Assembly (NCBI GenBank): GCA_003724185.1
Contig: RHGM01000003.1
Span: forward strand, 620,001 to 684,000
Reading direction: 5' to 3'
Length of the DNA: 64,000 nucleotides
Origin: Porphyrobacter sp. IPPAS B-1204
GTDB taxonomy: Bacteria; Pseudomonadota; Alphaproteobacteria; Sphingomonadales; Sphingomonadaceae
The notes beneath the pieces are model-generated. The model saw only the letters and a list, made by a program, of their open reading frames with translations, was not told the DNA's origin and ran no database searches. Shown one piece after another: positions 25,861 to 34,799 of this stretch. A program made the position numbers and the translations under genes. Positions within the stretch are counted from its first letter, which is position 1. Each line of letters opens with the position of its first letter.

Positions 25861-26631
25861 ATGCTTCCGCGCAACGCCAAGCACCGGGAGCTGGTATCCG
25901 TGTTCGATCATCCGACCCTCGATCGCATGGTACGCAAGCTGGAAACGCGCGCGCCGCTGGACGAAAGTGACCGTGAGGCCTTGTTGGGTCTCAGGTTCGT
26001 TGACCGGACATACGAGCCATCATCCTTCCTGATCCGCGAAGGCATGGTTGCCACACACTGTGCGCTGATCATCGAAGGGTTTGCCTTCCGCCAAAAGCTG
26101 GGCATCGATGGCGGGCGGCAGATCGTGTCGTTCCACGTGCCGGGCGATTTTGTCGATCTTGAAAATTCGATGCTGCGGGTGGCCGATCACAATGTGCAGA
26201 TGCTGACCCGTTGCCGGGTGGCGGAGATTCCGGTGCGTGACATAATCGCGCTGATCGAAACCCATCCCCGCGTGGCACGGGCGCTGTGGGTCGATACCCT
26301 CATCGATGCCTCGATCTACCGCGAATGGATCATGAATGTCGGTCGTCGTCCGGCCAAGCTGCGCCTAGCGCACCTGTATTGCGAACTCGCCAAGCGGTTA
26401 AAGCTGGCAGGTCTCGGCGATGAGAGCGGCTATCGGATGCCAATGACCCAGGAACAGCTGGCCGATGCAACCGGGCTGACCCCGGTGCACGTCAACCGCA
26501 GTCTGAAGGCTCTTGAGGCCGATGGCCTGATCCAGCGCGAGGGGCGGTTCGTTTCCATCCCCGATTGGCCGCGCCTACGGCACGCGTGCGATTTCAGCGA
26601 ACTTTACCTGCACTTGGATCAAGCCACCTGA
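25861..26631 (+). CDS. Crp/Fnr-family transcription regulator
   Basis: This is a 256-residue regulator from ATG 25861; a TTG at 25780 would extend it. The beta roll holds GGRQIVSFHVPGDFVDLE, and the winged helix MTQEQLADATGLTPVHVNRSLKALE. No metal-binding Cys cluster. It is similar in length and layout to the two other Crp-type proteins in this window. ACATAGGTTGCA lies about 80 bases upstream, and the same 12 bases lie at a similar distance before the DUF6894 gene. Confidence 0.92.
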   Translation: MLPRNAKHRELVSVFDHPTLDRMVRKLETRAPLDESDREALLGLRFVDRTYEPSSFLIREGMVATHCALIIEGFAFRQKLGIDGGRQIVSFHVPGDFVDLENSMLRVADHNVQMLTRCRVAEIPVRDIIALIETHPRVARALWVDTLIDASIYREWIMNVGRRPAKLRLAHLYCELAKRLKLAGLGDESGYRMPMTQEQLADATGLTPVHVNRSLKALEADGLIQREGRFVSIPDWPRLRHACDFSELYLHLDQAT

Positions 26632-26648
26632 TCCCTCGCATCGGCGGG

Positions 26649-27044
26649 CTAGATCTGATCAAGCAGGGACCGGGCCTCATCAAGGGCAAGGCGAACTTCG
26701 GCCAACGAAGCGTCCAGATCGGCCTTGGCCTGCTGGGCGCGCCGCTGCGTGTTGGCAATGGCACTGGACATGGCCTCCACGGATGCCGAAGGCTGGGCCG
26801 CGCCGACGCCAGCGACATCCAACAGCTCCATGAATTCGAACCGCAACAGCACCTCGCCGCGTTCATTGGCGATATCGAATGCGCAATTTATCAGGCTGAT
26901 CCGGTCGGCCAGAAGCTCGGGCCACATTTCGAGCGCGGTTGCGCCCGCCTCCATGCAGGCACGCTCAACCGATGGCAGGTTTACCCCCGTGTCATCCGCG
27001 ACGAGGGTCTTGCCGTCAAAAAAATGGAAAAAGAAGCGCGCCAC
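26649..27044 (-). CDS. DUF6894-like protein with helical tail
   Basis: This is a 131-residue protein. The first 65 residues match the DUF6894 pattern: RFFFHFFDGKTLVADDTGVNLPSVERACMEA then a helix and beta strands near LRFEFMELLDV. After residue 85 a helix rich in Ala, Gln and Leu (QQAKADLDASLAEVRLALDEA) forms a coiled-coil tail not present in the usual 80-90 residue family members. Function unknown. It is convergent with the Crp gene. Confidence 0.75.
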   Translation of the reverse strand: MARFFFHFFDGKTLVADDTGVNLPSVERACMEAGATALEMWPELLADRISLINCAFDIANERGEVLLRFEFMELLDVAGVGAAQPSASVEAMSSAIANTQRRAQQAKADLDASLAEVRLALDEARSLLDQI

Positions 27045-27263
27045 GATGGTTCACCCTCACTTTCGGACGTGCTTGATCTGACAATCGGACGCGCTTCGCC
27101 ATCGCGTGGTGTTGCAACCTATGTGACGATAGCCAGCCGGATTGGCTGATGGGCCCGCGTTGAAAAAGGCAGGCGTGCGTCGCAAGGGCCCTGAATTACG
27201 GCACTTGCGGCAATTCCTGACAATCTCTTTCCCCAATCTGCATGAAACGCGATATGGCAAGAT

Positions 27264-28358
27264 ATGAACAGTGTCCCTGATGAAACGCCCGCGGCTGCGC
27301 CTGCGACAAGCCGGACAGACAACATGCCGGCAACCAATCCTGCTGCGGTGGCCCGATCAACCCTGATCGTTCTCGCAATTGTGGGATGCGCCTGGTTGCT
27401 GGTTGAGCTGAACCGGTTCTTCCTGCTGGTTTTTGCAGCGATCGTGCTTGGCGCAGTGTTCGATGCGATCACCGACCGGATTTGTCGCTGGACCGGCATC
27501 GCCCGGCCTTACGGACTGTCGCTGGCGATCATTGCTTTTCTGGCCGTTTTTGTCGGTGCTTTCGCGCTGTTCGGGGCGCAGTTGGCTGGCGAATTCGACA
27601 CCATCAGGCAGACGATACCGGCCGCGATTGAACGGCTGCAAGGCTCTCTTGAAAGCTACGGCATGGGTTCATCAATCAGCGAGCTTGCCCAGCTTGGCAG
27701 CGATGATGTCTCCCGCCTTTTCACCCAGGCGGGCGGCTTTGCGCTTGCCGCCGGTAACGGGATCGCCGATTTTGTTCTGGTGCTGGTCGGCGCGATTTTC
27801 ATGGCCGCCAATCCCGATGTGTATCGCCGGGGGTTCCTGCTGCTCATACCGGACAAGGCCGAACCGATTACGGCACAGGCGCTGGATGACACTGGCAAGG
27901 GTCTGCGGGGGTGGATGATGGGGCAGGCGATCTCGTCGCTGCTGGTCGCCGCGCTGACATGGATCGGGCTGTGGCTGCTGGGCGTTCCGGCGGCAGGCGG
28001 GCTCGGCGTGATTGCCGGATTGCTTGACATCATCCCGATGGTCGGGCCGATCATTGCCGGCGTTCCGGCCGTGCTGCTGGCGTTTACGGTATCGCCGCTG
28101 ACGGCCTTGTGGACGCTGCTGCTGTTCCTCGCCATCCAGCAGTTGCAGGGCAACTTCCTGCAACCCATGATCCAGAAGCATGCGGTGGATATTCCGCCCG
28201 CATTGCTGTTGTTCGCGGTGCTGGCGTTCGGCTTGCTGTTCGGATTTCTGGGCGTGCTGCTGGCCGCACCGCTGACGATTGTCAGCTTCATTCTCGTCCG
28301 GCGGGTCTACGTCGAGGCGATCCTGGGCAAACCGATCACCGTTGCCGACGTGGAATAA
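27264..28358 (+). CDS. AI-2E family transporter (PerM-like)
   Basis: This is a 364-residue inner-membrane protein with about eight helices. The family signature runs through helices 6-8: IAGLLDIIPMVGPIIAGVP and LQGNFLQPMIQKHAVDIPPALLLF. The N-terminal 35 residues are hydrophilic. From family knowledge members export small molecules or act as cation/proton exchangers. It precedes two CNNM-type genes in the same direction with a 62-base gap. Confidence 0.92.
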   Translation: MNSVPDETPAAAPATSRTDNMPATNPAAVARSTLIVLAIVGCAWLLVELNRFFLLVFAAIVLGAVFDAITDRICRWTGIARPYGLSLAIIAFLAVFVGAFALFGAQLAGEFDTIRQTIPAAIERLQGSLESYGMGSSISELAQLGSDDVSRLFTQAGGFALAAGNGIADFVLVLVGAIFMAANPDVYRRGFLLLIPDKAEPITAQALDDTGKGLRGWMMGQAISSLLVAALTWIGLWLLGVPAAGGLGVIAGLLDIIPMVGPIIAGVPAVLLAFTVSPLTALWTLLLFLAIQQLQGNFLQPMIQKHAVDIPPALLLFAVLAFGLLFGFLGVLLAAPLTIVSFILVRRVYVEAILGKPITVADVE

Positions 28359-28420
28359 TCCGGCTCCGGTGTCCGGCTTCCTGCCGGGCGCAATCCTGCC
28401 ATCAGTGCGAATGGACGTTC

Positions 28421-29734
28421 ATGACTATCAATAGTTTCCTTTTGCCGCTTGCCGTGATCGCCATGATGGTGGTGGCCAATGCGCTCTATGTCGCGGCCGA
28501 GTTCGCGACGGTGGGATCGCGCAAGTCTCGGGTGCAGGAACTCGCCGAAAACGGCAATCGCGCGGCATCGGGATTGCTCGCCATTCTGCAGGATCCCAAA
28601 CGGCTCGATGATTATGTCGCGGGCTGTCAGGTCGGGATCACGCTCAGCAGCCTGATCGCGGGTGCCTACGGTCAGGCGCAGCTGACCCCGCTGCTGACGC
28701 CCTTACTGGGGCCGATTGGCGGCGCGGTTGCTGCCATCATTGTGGTTCTGCTGGCGGTCACGGTGCTGCAGGTCGTGCTGGGCGAGCTGCTGCCCAAGAC
28801 CGTCGCCCTGCGTTATCCCGAAACCCTCGCCATGGCGACGCTGTGGCCGATGAAGATCAGCCTGCTGGTCTTCAAGCCGCTGATCTTCGTGTTCAACGGA
28901 ACGGCATTCGCGCTGATGCGATTGTTCCGCCTCAACACCGAACATGGCCACACGCATGTCCATTCGCCGGACGAGCTGGAGGGCCTTTACCGCGAAAGCG
29001 CAGCAGGCGGCCTGATCGATGCCGACGAACGCAACATGCTGGCCGGCGCGCTGGGGCTGAGTTCGCGCACCGTCCGCGAAATCCTGACGCCGCGCACCCG
29101 CCTGACCACAATCGCCGCCAGCGAAACCGTTGGCGACGCCCTGGCGCGAATTGCCAAGGAGCCCTATTCGCGGTTCCCCGTGACCGGCCCCAGCACGGAA
29201 GATATCGTCGGCATTGTCCATATCCGCGCGCTGTTTGCCGCCTTCGAGCGAGATGCGGATGCCCTGGTCGAGACCGTGGCGCACACGCCGCTGGTGGTGG
29301 CCGAGATGATGCCCGTGCCAAAGCTTTGGCAAATCCTGCGCAAGAACGGGCGGCGCACCGCCATCGTGATCAACGAATACGGATCGGTCGCGGGCATGGT
29401 CACGCTGGAAGACGCGCTGGAAGAGGTGTTCGGCGAGATTCAGGACGAATTCGATCAGGAAGAAGACCCCGTGATCGCTCGCCCTGATGGCCGCTCCGTG
29501 CGCGGCGACATGAACCTCGCCGCGCTGGCGGACCGTTACGATATCGATTTGCCCGATGACCGGGCCGATACGATTGGCGGTCTTGTCTGGCATGAACTGG
29601 GCCGGCTTCCAGCGGTTGGTGACAAGGTCGCTCTGCCCGGCACGCCATACAATCTGAAGGTGGAAGCGATGGCGGGCTATGCCGTCCAGCGGGTGCTGGT
29701 GCGTGACAATATCGAGCCGGAGGACGAGGTATGA
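28421..29734 (+). CDS. CNNM/HlyC-CorC family protein, first of two
   Basis: This is a 437-residue protein from ATG 28421. An N-terminal DUF21 membrane domain (residues 5-190, NALYVAAEFATVGSRKSRVQEL) is followed by a CBS pair (around IVGIVHIRALFAAF and AIVINEYGSVAGMVTLEDALEEVFGEI) and a C-terminal CorC_HlyC domain. The family is linked to Mg2+ or Co2+ efflux and is not a toxin. The stop overlaps the start of the second copy (ATGA). Confidence 0.93.
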   Translation: MTINSFLLPLAVIAMMVVANALYVAAEFATVGSRKSRVQELAENGNRAASGLLAILQDPKRLDDYVAGCQVGITLSSLIAGAYGQAQLTPLLTPLLGPIGGAVAAIIVVLLAVTVLQVVLGELLPKTVALRYPETLAMATLWPMKISLLVFKPLIFVFNGTAFALMRLFRLNTEHGHTHVHSPDELEGLYRESAAGGLIDADERNMLAGALGLSSRTVREILTPRTRLTTIAASETVGDALARIAKEPYSRFPVTGPSTEDIVGIVHIRALFAAFERDADALVETVAHTPLVVAEMMPVPKLWQILRKNGRRTAIVINEYGSVAGMVTLEDALEEVFGEIQDEFDQEEDPVIARPDGRSVRGDMNLAALADRYDIDLPDDRADTIGGLVWHELGRLPAVGDKVALPGTPYNLKVEAMAGYAVQRVLVRDNIEPEDEV

Positions 29735-31047
29735 GCGAATATCTCCTCCCGATCCTGATCATTGCTGTTCTGGTCGCGATCAACGGCGTGTTCGTTGCCG
29801 CGGAATTCGCGCTGGTCGGATCGCGCCGCAGCCGGCTGGAAACAATCGCCAAGAGTGGCAGCGGCTCTGCCGCATGGCTGGTGCGGGTGTTCGACCGCAA
29901 GGGCGGCAAGGACAGCTACATCGCCATCGCCCAACTGGGCATCACCCTCGCCAGCATCGGGCTGGGGATGTATGGCGAACCGGCGGTTGCCGCCTGGCTT
30001 TACCCCACCTTCGAAAGCTGGGGGATGAGCTATGACCAGTCGCATCTGGCCGGGTTCATCATCGCGCTGGGTGCCATCACCTATCTGCATGTCGTCTTTG
30101 GCGAGATGATCCCCAAGGCGCTGGCGCTGCAACTGCCAGAACAGGTCAGCCTGTCGGTCAATCCGGTGATGCGGTTCTTCGGGATCCTGTTCCGGCCGAT
30201 GGTCTTCGTCCTGAACCAGATCGCCTTTGGTCTGATGCGGATGCTGGGCATCCCCGATCCGGGCAAGACCGCATCGCTCTACACCAGCAAGGAACTGGAA
30301 ATCGCCACGGAAGAGGTCGCGGCCAGCGGCCAGTTCGATGAAGGCCAGCGCATCCTGATCGACAACATCTTCGAGATGGAGGACCGCACCGCCGAAGAGC
30401 TGATGACCTCGCGTTCGCGGATGACCGCGATTGCGCTGGACACGCCGCCAGAAGACCTTGCGGCGCTGATCGCTTCGTCGCAGCAGACCCGCTATCCGGT
30501 TTACGCGACCTCGCTGGACGACATCGGCGGGGTGCTTCACGTCAAGGACTTCATCCGCGCACGCACGCTGGGCAGCAGCCGGCCGCTTTCCGGCATGACC
30601 CGCCCGCTGCCCCGCGTGGCCGCAACCACATCGGCCACCGAACTTCTGGCCCTGTTCAAGAAGCAGCGCATCCACGCCGCACTGGTCGTGGACGAACATG
30701 GCGGCACGCTGGGTTTTGTGACGCTGGATGATATCGTCGAAGACCTGATCGACGAGGAAACCTCCGACGATGCCAATTGGGTGCGGGCATTGCCCGAAGG
30801 CGGTTTCCTGCTGGACGGCGAGGTTACGCTGGCCGAACTGGCCGAGGATTACGACATCGATCTGGCCGAAGGCGATGTCGTGACCATTGCCGGGCTGGTC
30901 CTCGCAAAGCGCGGTATCGTGCCCGAACAGGGCGAGAGCATCGAATTGCCGGGCTATCGCCTGACCGTGGAACAGACGGAAGGCTACAAGATCACGCAGG
31001 TCAAGCTGGAGCCGGTGATCAATTCCAAAGCGGAAGCAATCGATTAA
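29731..31047 (+). CDS. CNNM/HlyC-CorC family protein, second of two
   Basis: This is a 438-residue paralogue with the same order: DUF21 (NGVFVAAEFALVGSRRSRLE), CBS pair (TRYPVYATSLDDIGGVLHVKDF, ALVVDEHGGTLGFVTLDDIVEDLI) and CorC_HlyC domain. Its start overlaps the first copy's stop, so the two are likely made in fixed ratio and may form a heterodimer, as known for tandem copies of this family. The C-terminus is followed by a 32-base gap and a small leftward operon. Confidence 0.93.
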   Translation: MSEYLLPILIIAVLVAINGVFVAAEFALVGSRRSRLETIAKSGSGSAAWLVRVFDRKGGKDSYIAIAQLGITLASIGLGMYGEPAVAAWLYPTFESWGMSYDQSHLAGFIIALGAITYLHVVFGEMIPKALALQLPEQVSLSVNPVMRFFGILFRPMVFVLNQIAFGLMRMLGIPDPGKTASLYTSKELEIATEEVAASGQFDEGQRILIDNIFEMEDRTAEELMTSRSRMTAIALDTPPEDLAALIASSQQTRYPVYATSLDDIGGVLHVKDFIRARTLGSSRPLSGMTRPLPRVAATTSATELLALFKKQRIHAALVVDEHGGTLGFVTLDDIVEDLIDEETSDDANWVRALPEGGFLLDGEVTLAELAEDYDIDLAEGDVVTIAGLVLAKRGIVPEQGESIELPGYRLTVEQTEGYKITQVKLEPVINSKAEAID

Positions 31048-31079
31048 CACCGTGTCGCCAGCTCGCAAAACCTTTCAGG

Positions 31080-31217
31080 CTAATGGGGGCGCTCATGGGG
31101 TGCATTCATGCGTGCCGTGCCCTTTATCGAACACAGGGAGAGGCTCAGGAACAGCAGCCCGCCGATGATGACCTGCGGCCCGGGCAGAACCAGCCATCTC
31201 ATAGCTGGCAGGCGCAT
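31080..31217 (-). CDS. Small membrane peptide, last gene of PadR operon
   Basis: This is a 45-residue frame. Its ATG at 31217 overlaps the TGA of the preceding gene (TGATG), so translational coupling is likely. It has one hydrophobic helix (VIIGGLLFLSLSLCSI) flanked by basic residues. It is too short for confident gene calling and rests on the overlap and membrane helix. Confidence 0.45.
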   Translation of the reverse strand: MRLPAMRWLVLPGPQVIIGGLLFLSLSLCSIKGTARMNAPHERPH

Positions 31218-31783
31218 CAACCTGGTTCCTGCCCGATCCGCGATCGACCGGCAGCGAAAGCGGCGATCGCTACCGCCAAGGCAAGAACGACCAGATCCTC
31301 CACCACCAGCGCAATGGTGAGGTTCGACAGAGGTGCTTGCGCGCTACCAAAACGAAGGAAGATTGCCACCAGCGCGAGCACGGCCATCAACGGCGCGGCC
31401 AGAGCGATAGTCGCACGGTAGCCATGGCGCGCCGTCGCCAAGGCGCCGATAGTGAAGATCAGCGCCGTAGCATATCCGAAAACCTCCGGCACCAGCGCCC
31501 CATTGATGGACATGCGTCCGGCAAAGCGGATGTTCAGCCCGGCCCAGAACATCGCTCCGCCGATCAGCAGGCCGCGGGCGGCTGCGTTGACGAATGGCGG
31601 CGAGATCACCCGTTCCCTGATCGCTGCAAGCAGGCACCCAAGGGCAAACCGCCCTCGCGCCGAAACCGGGACGTGATCGAACTCGGCTGCCATCGCAGCG
31701 AACCACTCATGGCGCTCGGCAGGAGCGATTCTCAGGGCCAACGCGAGCAATCGTCGGCCATGCGTGTCTGGCTTTTCGATCAT
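31217..31783 (-). CDS. PadR-linked membrane protein
   Basis: This is a 188-residue protein with a hydrophilic N-terminus (residues 1-60, including AAMAAEFDHVP) and four hydrophobic helices in residues 68-180. Such genes typically follow PadR repressors in alphaproteobacteria. The start overlaps the PadR stop by four bases (31780-31783), and the stop overlaps the 45-residue gene. Function unknown. Confidence 0.85.
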   Translation of the reverse strand: MIEKPDTHGRRLLALALRIAPAERHEWFAAMAAEFDHVPVSARGRFALGCLLAAIRERVISPPFVNAAARGLLIGGAMFWAGLNIRFAGRMSINGALVPEVFGYATALIFTIGALATARHGYRATIALAAPLMAVLALVAIFLRFGSAQAPLSNLTIALVVEDLVVLALAVAIAAFAAGRSRIGQEPG

Positions 31784-32088
31784 ACAGCAAGACCCTTCCC
31801 GAAATCGGCACGCGGCATATCGTCGGACTGCACGGTGCGCGCCAGCGCCAGCCCGGTGAGTGTCAGCCGATAGGCATGACGCGGTGGGCGCCCTTCCCGT
31901 GACGACGGAACCCAGCGCGCCTCAAGGTGGCCCTGATCGGACAGCCGGATCAGCATGGGATAAAGCGTGCCCGAAGCGATGCCCGTCTGCTCCATCAGCT
32001 CATACCCGTAACGCCATTCCTGCGGCCGTTCGAGCAGCGCCAACAAGGCGCTTTGGGTTTGTCGGGAGATGTTGGCTCGCCTAGGCAT
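31780..32088 (-). CDS. PadR-family transcriptional regulator
   Basis: This is a 102-residue winged-helix regulator from ATG 32088; a GTG at 32094 in frame is possible. The core is ALLALLERPQEWRYGYELMEQTGIASGTLYPMLIRL with the GTLYPML signature and the wing RHAYRLT. It lies divergent from an MFS efflux gene, with a perfect palindrome (32097-32110) directly upstream. It probably represses its own operon and perhaps the pump. Confidence 0.93.
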   Translation of the reverse strand: MPRRANISRQTQSALLALLERPQEWRYGYELMEQTGIASGTLYPMLIRLSDQGHLEARWVPSSREGRPPRHAYRLTLTGLALARTVQSDDMPRADFGKGLAV

Positions 32089-32096
32089 AGGCACAA

Positions 32097-32110
32097 TCTA
32101 CATATGTAGA
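32097..32110. promoter_or_regulatory. Likely PadR operator
   Basis: TCTACATATGTAGA is a perfect 14-base palindrome about 9 bases upstream of the PadR start. PadR proteins are known to bind sites with ATGT/ACAT half-sites like these, so autoregulation is likely. Confidence 0.7.
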
Positions 32111-32201
32111 GTTTATGGAGCAAGCGGAGATTTGGACGCGGGTGAACCGATGGCGAGACTACCCGCGTGACATCGGCCGCAACCGGTGCAATGATCTGAT
32201 A

Positions 32202-33440
32202 ATGAGGGGGAAAAGCTCGCATATTCTGGCGGCGGTCGCGTTTATCGTCTTCGTTGACATGCTGGGCATCGGGCTGATTCTGCCGGTCATGCCGCGGCTG
32301 ATCGGGGAGATCGCGCAGACCAGCCTTGATCGCTCTGCCGAGATCGGCGGATTGCTGACCTTTGCCTATGCCGGGATGCAGTTTCTGTGCGCGCCCTTCA
32401 TCGGGGGTCTCAGCGACCGGTTCGGGCGGCGGCCGGTGCTGCTGACGACGCTGTTCCTGCTGGCGGTGGATTACGCCGTCATGGCTTGGGCACCGACTCT
32501 GGCCTGGCTGGTGGCGGGGCGCTTGATATCGGGCATCATGGGCGCAAGCTGGGCCGCGGCCAATTCCTGCATTGCCGATTGCATCCCGGCGGAAAAGCGC
32601 GGCGCGGCGTTCGGGATGCTCGGCGGGGCGGGTGCGGCGGGCTTCGTCCTCGGCCCGGCGCTGGGCGGGATCGCAGGCGAGATCGGCACGCGCGCGCCCT
32701 TCATCATCGCGGCGAGCCTTGCGGCAATCGGAGTGATCGGCGGGCTCGTGTTCCTGCGCGAGACCCTGCCGGCTGAACGCCGGCGCGCTTTCGATCCGGC
32801 GCGCGCCAATCCGCTGGGTTCGCTCATCCAGATGGCGCGCACGCCCTTCGTGCTGTCCTGCCTCGGGGTGGCGTTCTTCATGCAGCTGGCAGCGCAGGCG
32901 CAGATGTCGATCTGGGCCTATTGGGGCGAGCTGGAATTTGGCTGGACGCCGACCATCAGCGGGCTGACTGTGTCGTTCTACGGCGTGCTGATGGGCGTGG
33001 CGCAGGCAGTGCTGACGGGCAAGAGCATCGCGCGGTTCGGCGCAGCGAACACTGCGCGCTACAGCCTGCTGCTGGGCATCCCCTCCTATCTGCTGCTGGC
33101 CTTTGCAACCGGCACGCCCATGGTGATCGCCGCCATCATCGTCGGCGCACTGACCGGCATGACCTTCCCGGCGATGCAAAGCCTGATGACAGTGCGGGTG
33201 AGCGAGAACGCGCAAGGCGAATTGCACGGCGCGATTGCCAGCACGGTGAGCCTCACCTCGATCATTGGCCCTGTGATGATGACACAGATCTTCGGCCATT
33301 TCGCGGACGACACAGGGCTGTTTTTCCCCGGCGCGCCTTATCTGGTCTCGCTTTCCCTCCTGGCGGTGGCGATCGTGCTGCTGTGGCGCACGCTGGGGAC
33401 GCTTTACGCGCCGTCGCGCCCGGCAGCCCTGCCGGATTGA
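32202..33440 (+). CDS. TetA-like MFS efflux transporter
   Basis: This is a 412-residue MFS protein with 12 helices from ATG 32202. Motif A is GGLSDRFGRRPVLL between helices 2 and 3, and the N-terminus DMLGIGLILPVMPRLIGEI is typical of the tetracycline-resistance (TCR/Tet) subgroup. The substrate is not predictable from sequence. It is divergent from the PadR operon and followed after three bases by a small membrane gene. Confidence 0.9.
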   Translation: MRGKSSHILAAVAFIVFVDMLGIGLILPVMPRLIGEIAQTSLDRSAEIGGLLTFAYAGMQFLCAPFIGGLSDRFGRRPVLLTTLFLLAVDYAVMAWAPTLAWLVAGRLISGIMGASWAAANSCIADCIPAEKRGAAFGMLGGAGAAGFVLGPALGGIAGEIGTRAPFIIAASLAAIGVIGGLVFLRETLPAERRRAFDPARANPLGSLIQMARTPFVLSCLGVAFFMQLAAQAQMSIWAYWGELEFGWTPTISGLTVSFYGVLMGVAQAVLTGKSIARFGAANTARYSLLLGIPSYLLLAFATGTPMVIAAIIVGALTGMTFPAMQSLMTVRVSENAQGELHGAIASTVSLTSIIGPVMMTQIFGHFADDTGLFFPGAPYLVSLSLLAVAIVLLWRTLGTLYAPSRPAALPD

Positions 33441-33443
33441 GCA

Positions 33444-33611
33444 ATGGCGCAACGGATCGCCCTGGGCGTTTATGTCGTCTGCTTCACTATCGGCACCCTC
33501 AGCCATGCTCGGGAATTCTGGGCGCTCGGTCTGCCATTGCAAGCGGCCTTCCTCGGCCTTGTATTGGGGTCGATCGGATTCCTGTGGCCCGCCCGGGAGC
33601 AGGCGGCATGA
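33444..33611 (+). CDS. Small two-helix membrane protein
   Basis: This is a 55-residue frame starting three bases after the MFS stop and ending TGA. Two hydrophobic helices (LGVYVVCFTIGTLSH and FLGLVLGSIGFLW) are separated by a short polar loop with His-Ala-Arg-Glu. It lies in an operon position right after the efflux pump. Its size and hydrophobic pattern support a real gene, but no family is recognised. Confidence 0.6.
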   Translation: MAQRIALGVYVVCFTIGTLSHAREFWALGLPLQAAFLGLVLGSIGFLWPAREQAA

Positions 33612-33687
33612 CAATCATCCGCCTTCCCGATGGAGGACAATTTCGGAGCGACACGGGGTTTCTGTAAAATTTTAACAGCTTGGCGCA

Positions 33688-34701
33688 TCATGTCCCACTT
33701 TCTGCCATAGCGCGCCTGAGAAATGCGATGACCCGCGGCCAGCTGTCGGCCCGCGCAGCGGCATTGCCTTCCACGCTGCCGCCATATTCTCCCAGCCGCG
33801 GGTAGAAACGGTGATCACGCGCAATCGGCGGGCCGAACACGAAATGGCCGGCATCCTTGTAGGATAGCACGGTGACAGGCGGGCCGGAGCGGGCCTTGCT
33901 GCGCGCGGCAACCTGACGCGACATCGGGCAGGCCGGCCACATGGTTTCCGCCTCGCCGCACACCAGCAGCACCTCGGCGGCGGCGCGCTCGATCGGGATC
34001 GCGGCGCGGTCGGCTTCGGCTTGGCGGGCGGGGTCTTCGATCGTGCGATAGACGCTGATGATGCCATCGGCCTGATCCCAGTCGCCGAACGGCATGGTCG
34101 GCACGTCCTTGCCGGTCGCTGTCCACGAAGAGCGTTCGCTCTGTCCGCCGCTGGCCCAGTTGACGCCGTTCCAGGCAACGCTTGTCGGCATCCCGGCGAC
34201 CACAGCGGTCAGATCGGGACGGCGCGAGGCGACCAGAAGCGCGGCCTCCGCACCCTTGGATGCGCCCATCACCGCCACCCGCGCCGGATCGACACCGGGC
34301 TGCGTCTTCAGCCAATCGAGCCCCTTGTCGAACAGTTCGAGCCGGATACCCTCAAGCGCATCGGACTGGCCCGGCGCGCCGAAATAGGCGAGATGAAAGA
34401 CAGCAAAGCCCTCCTTCTGCAAAGCCAGCGCCATCTGATGCGCCCCGCCGCCCAGCCCGCCTTCCGATCCGCCGAGCAGCAGCACCGCGGGGTGCGGGCC
34501 GGGGCCGGCATCCGGGCCTTGCGCGGGGAAGTAGTTGCCGAAAAGCTCCCCCTGCGCGATCCGCTTGCCGGTCGCTCCCGGGGCAAGCACCTCGATCTCC
34601 GGCAGGCCGTAGCGATCCGGCGCCAGACCCTTGAACAGCGCCGCCCCGCCCAGCAAGGCGGCAATTCCCACTGTCACCATCGCTGCGTTCTTCCATCTCA
34701 T
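33688..34701 (-). CDS. BAAT-like alpha/beta hydrolase
   Basis: This is a 337-residue protein from ATG 34701, with AGGGAG eight bases upstream. An N-terminal hydrophobic anchor (residues 7-22) is followed by an alpha/beta fold: LLLGGSEGGLGGG oxyanion region, nucleophile Ser in VMGASKGAEAALL, and His in AGHFVFGPP near the C-terminus. The layout matches the acyl-CoA thioester hydrolase/BAAT C-terminal family. It lies 98 bases downstream of the DesR-like regulator and in the same direction, so it may belong to the same operon. The substrate is unknown. Confidence 0.88.
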   Translation of the reverse strand: MRWKNAAMVTVGIAALLGGAALFKGLAPDRYGLPEIEVLAPGATGKRIAQGELFGNYFPAQGPDAGPGPHPAVLLLGGSEGGLGGGAHQMALALQKEGFAVFHLAYFGAPGQSDALEGIRLELFDKGLDWLKTQPGVDPARVAVMGASKGAEAALLVASRRPDLTAVVAGMPTSVAWNGVNWASGGQSERSSWTATGKDVPTMPFGDWDQADGIISVYRTIEDPARQAEADRAAIPIERAAAEVLLVCGEAETMWPACPMSRQVAARSKARSGPPVTVLSYKDAGHFVFGPPIARDHRFYPRLGEYGGSVEGNAAARADSWPRVIAFLRRAMAESGT

Positions 34702-34799
34702 CGGCAAACTCCCTTGTTGCCTGAGGGAGTGCCGCATCTGCGGCGGCGGCGGCAGTGCAGGGTGTCAGCGCGGCGGGGTGACAAGCGTCATGGCGCGCC

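Noticed and set aside
33608..33667. 19-codon frame overlapping the small membrane gene stop
   Set aside because: It is too short and lacks a clear feature; the ATGA overlap alone is common by chance in this GC content.
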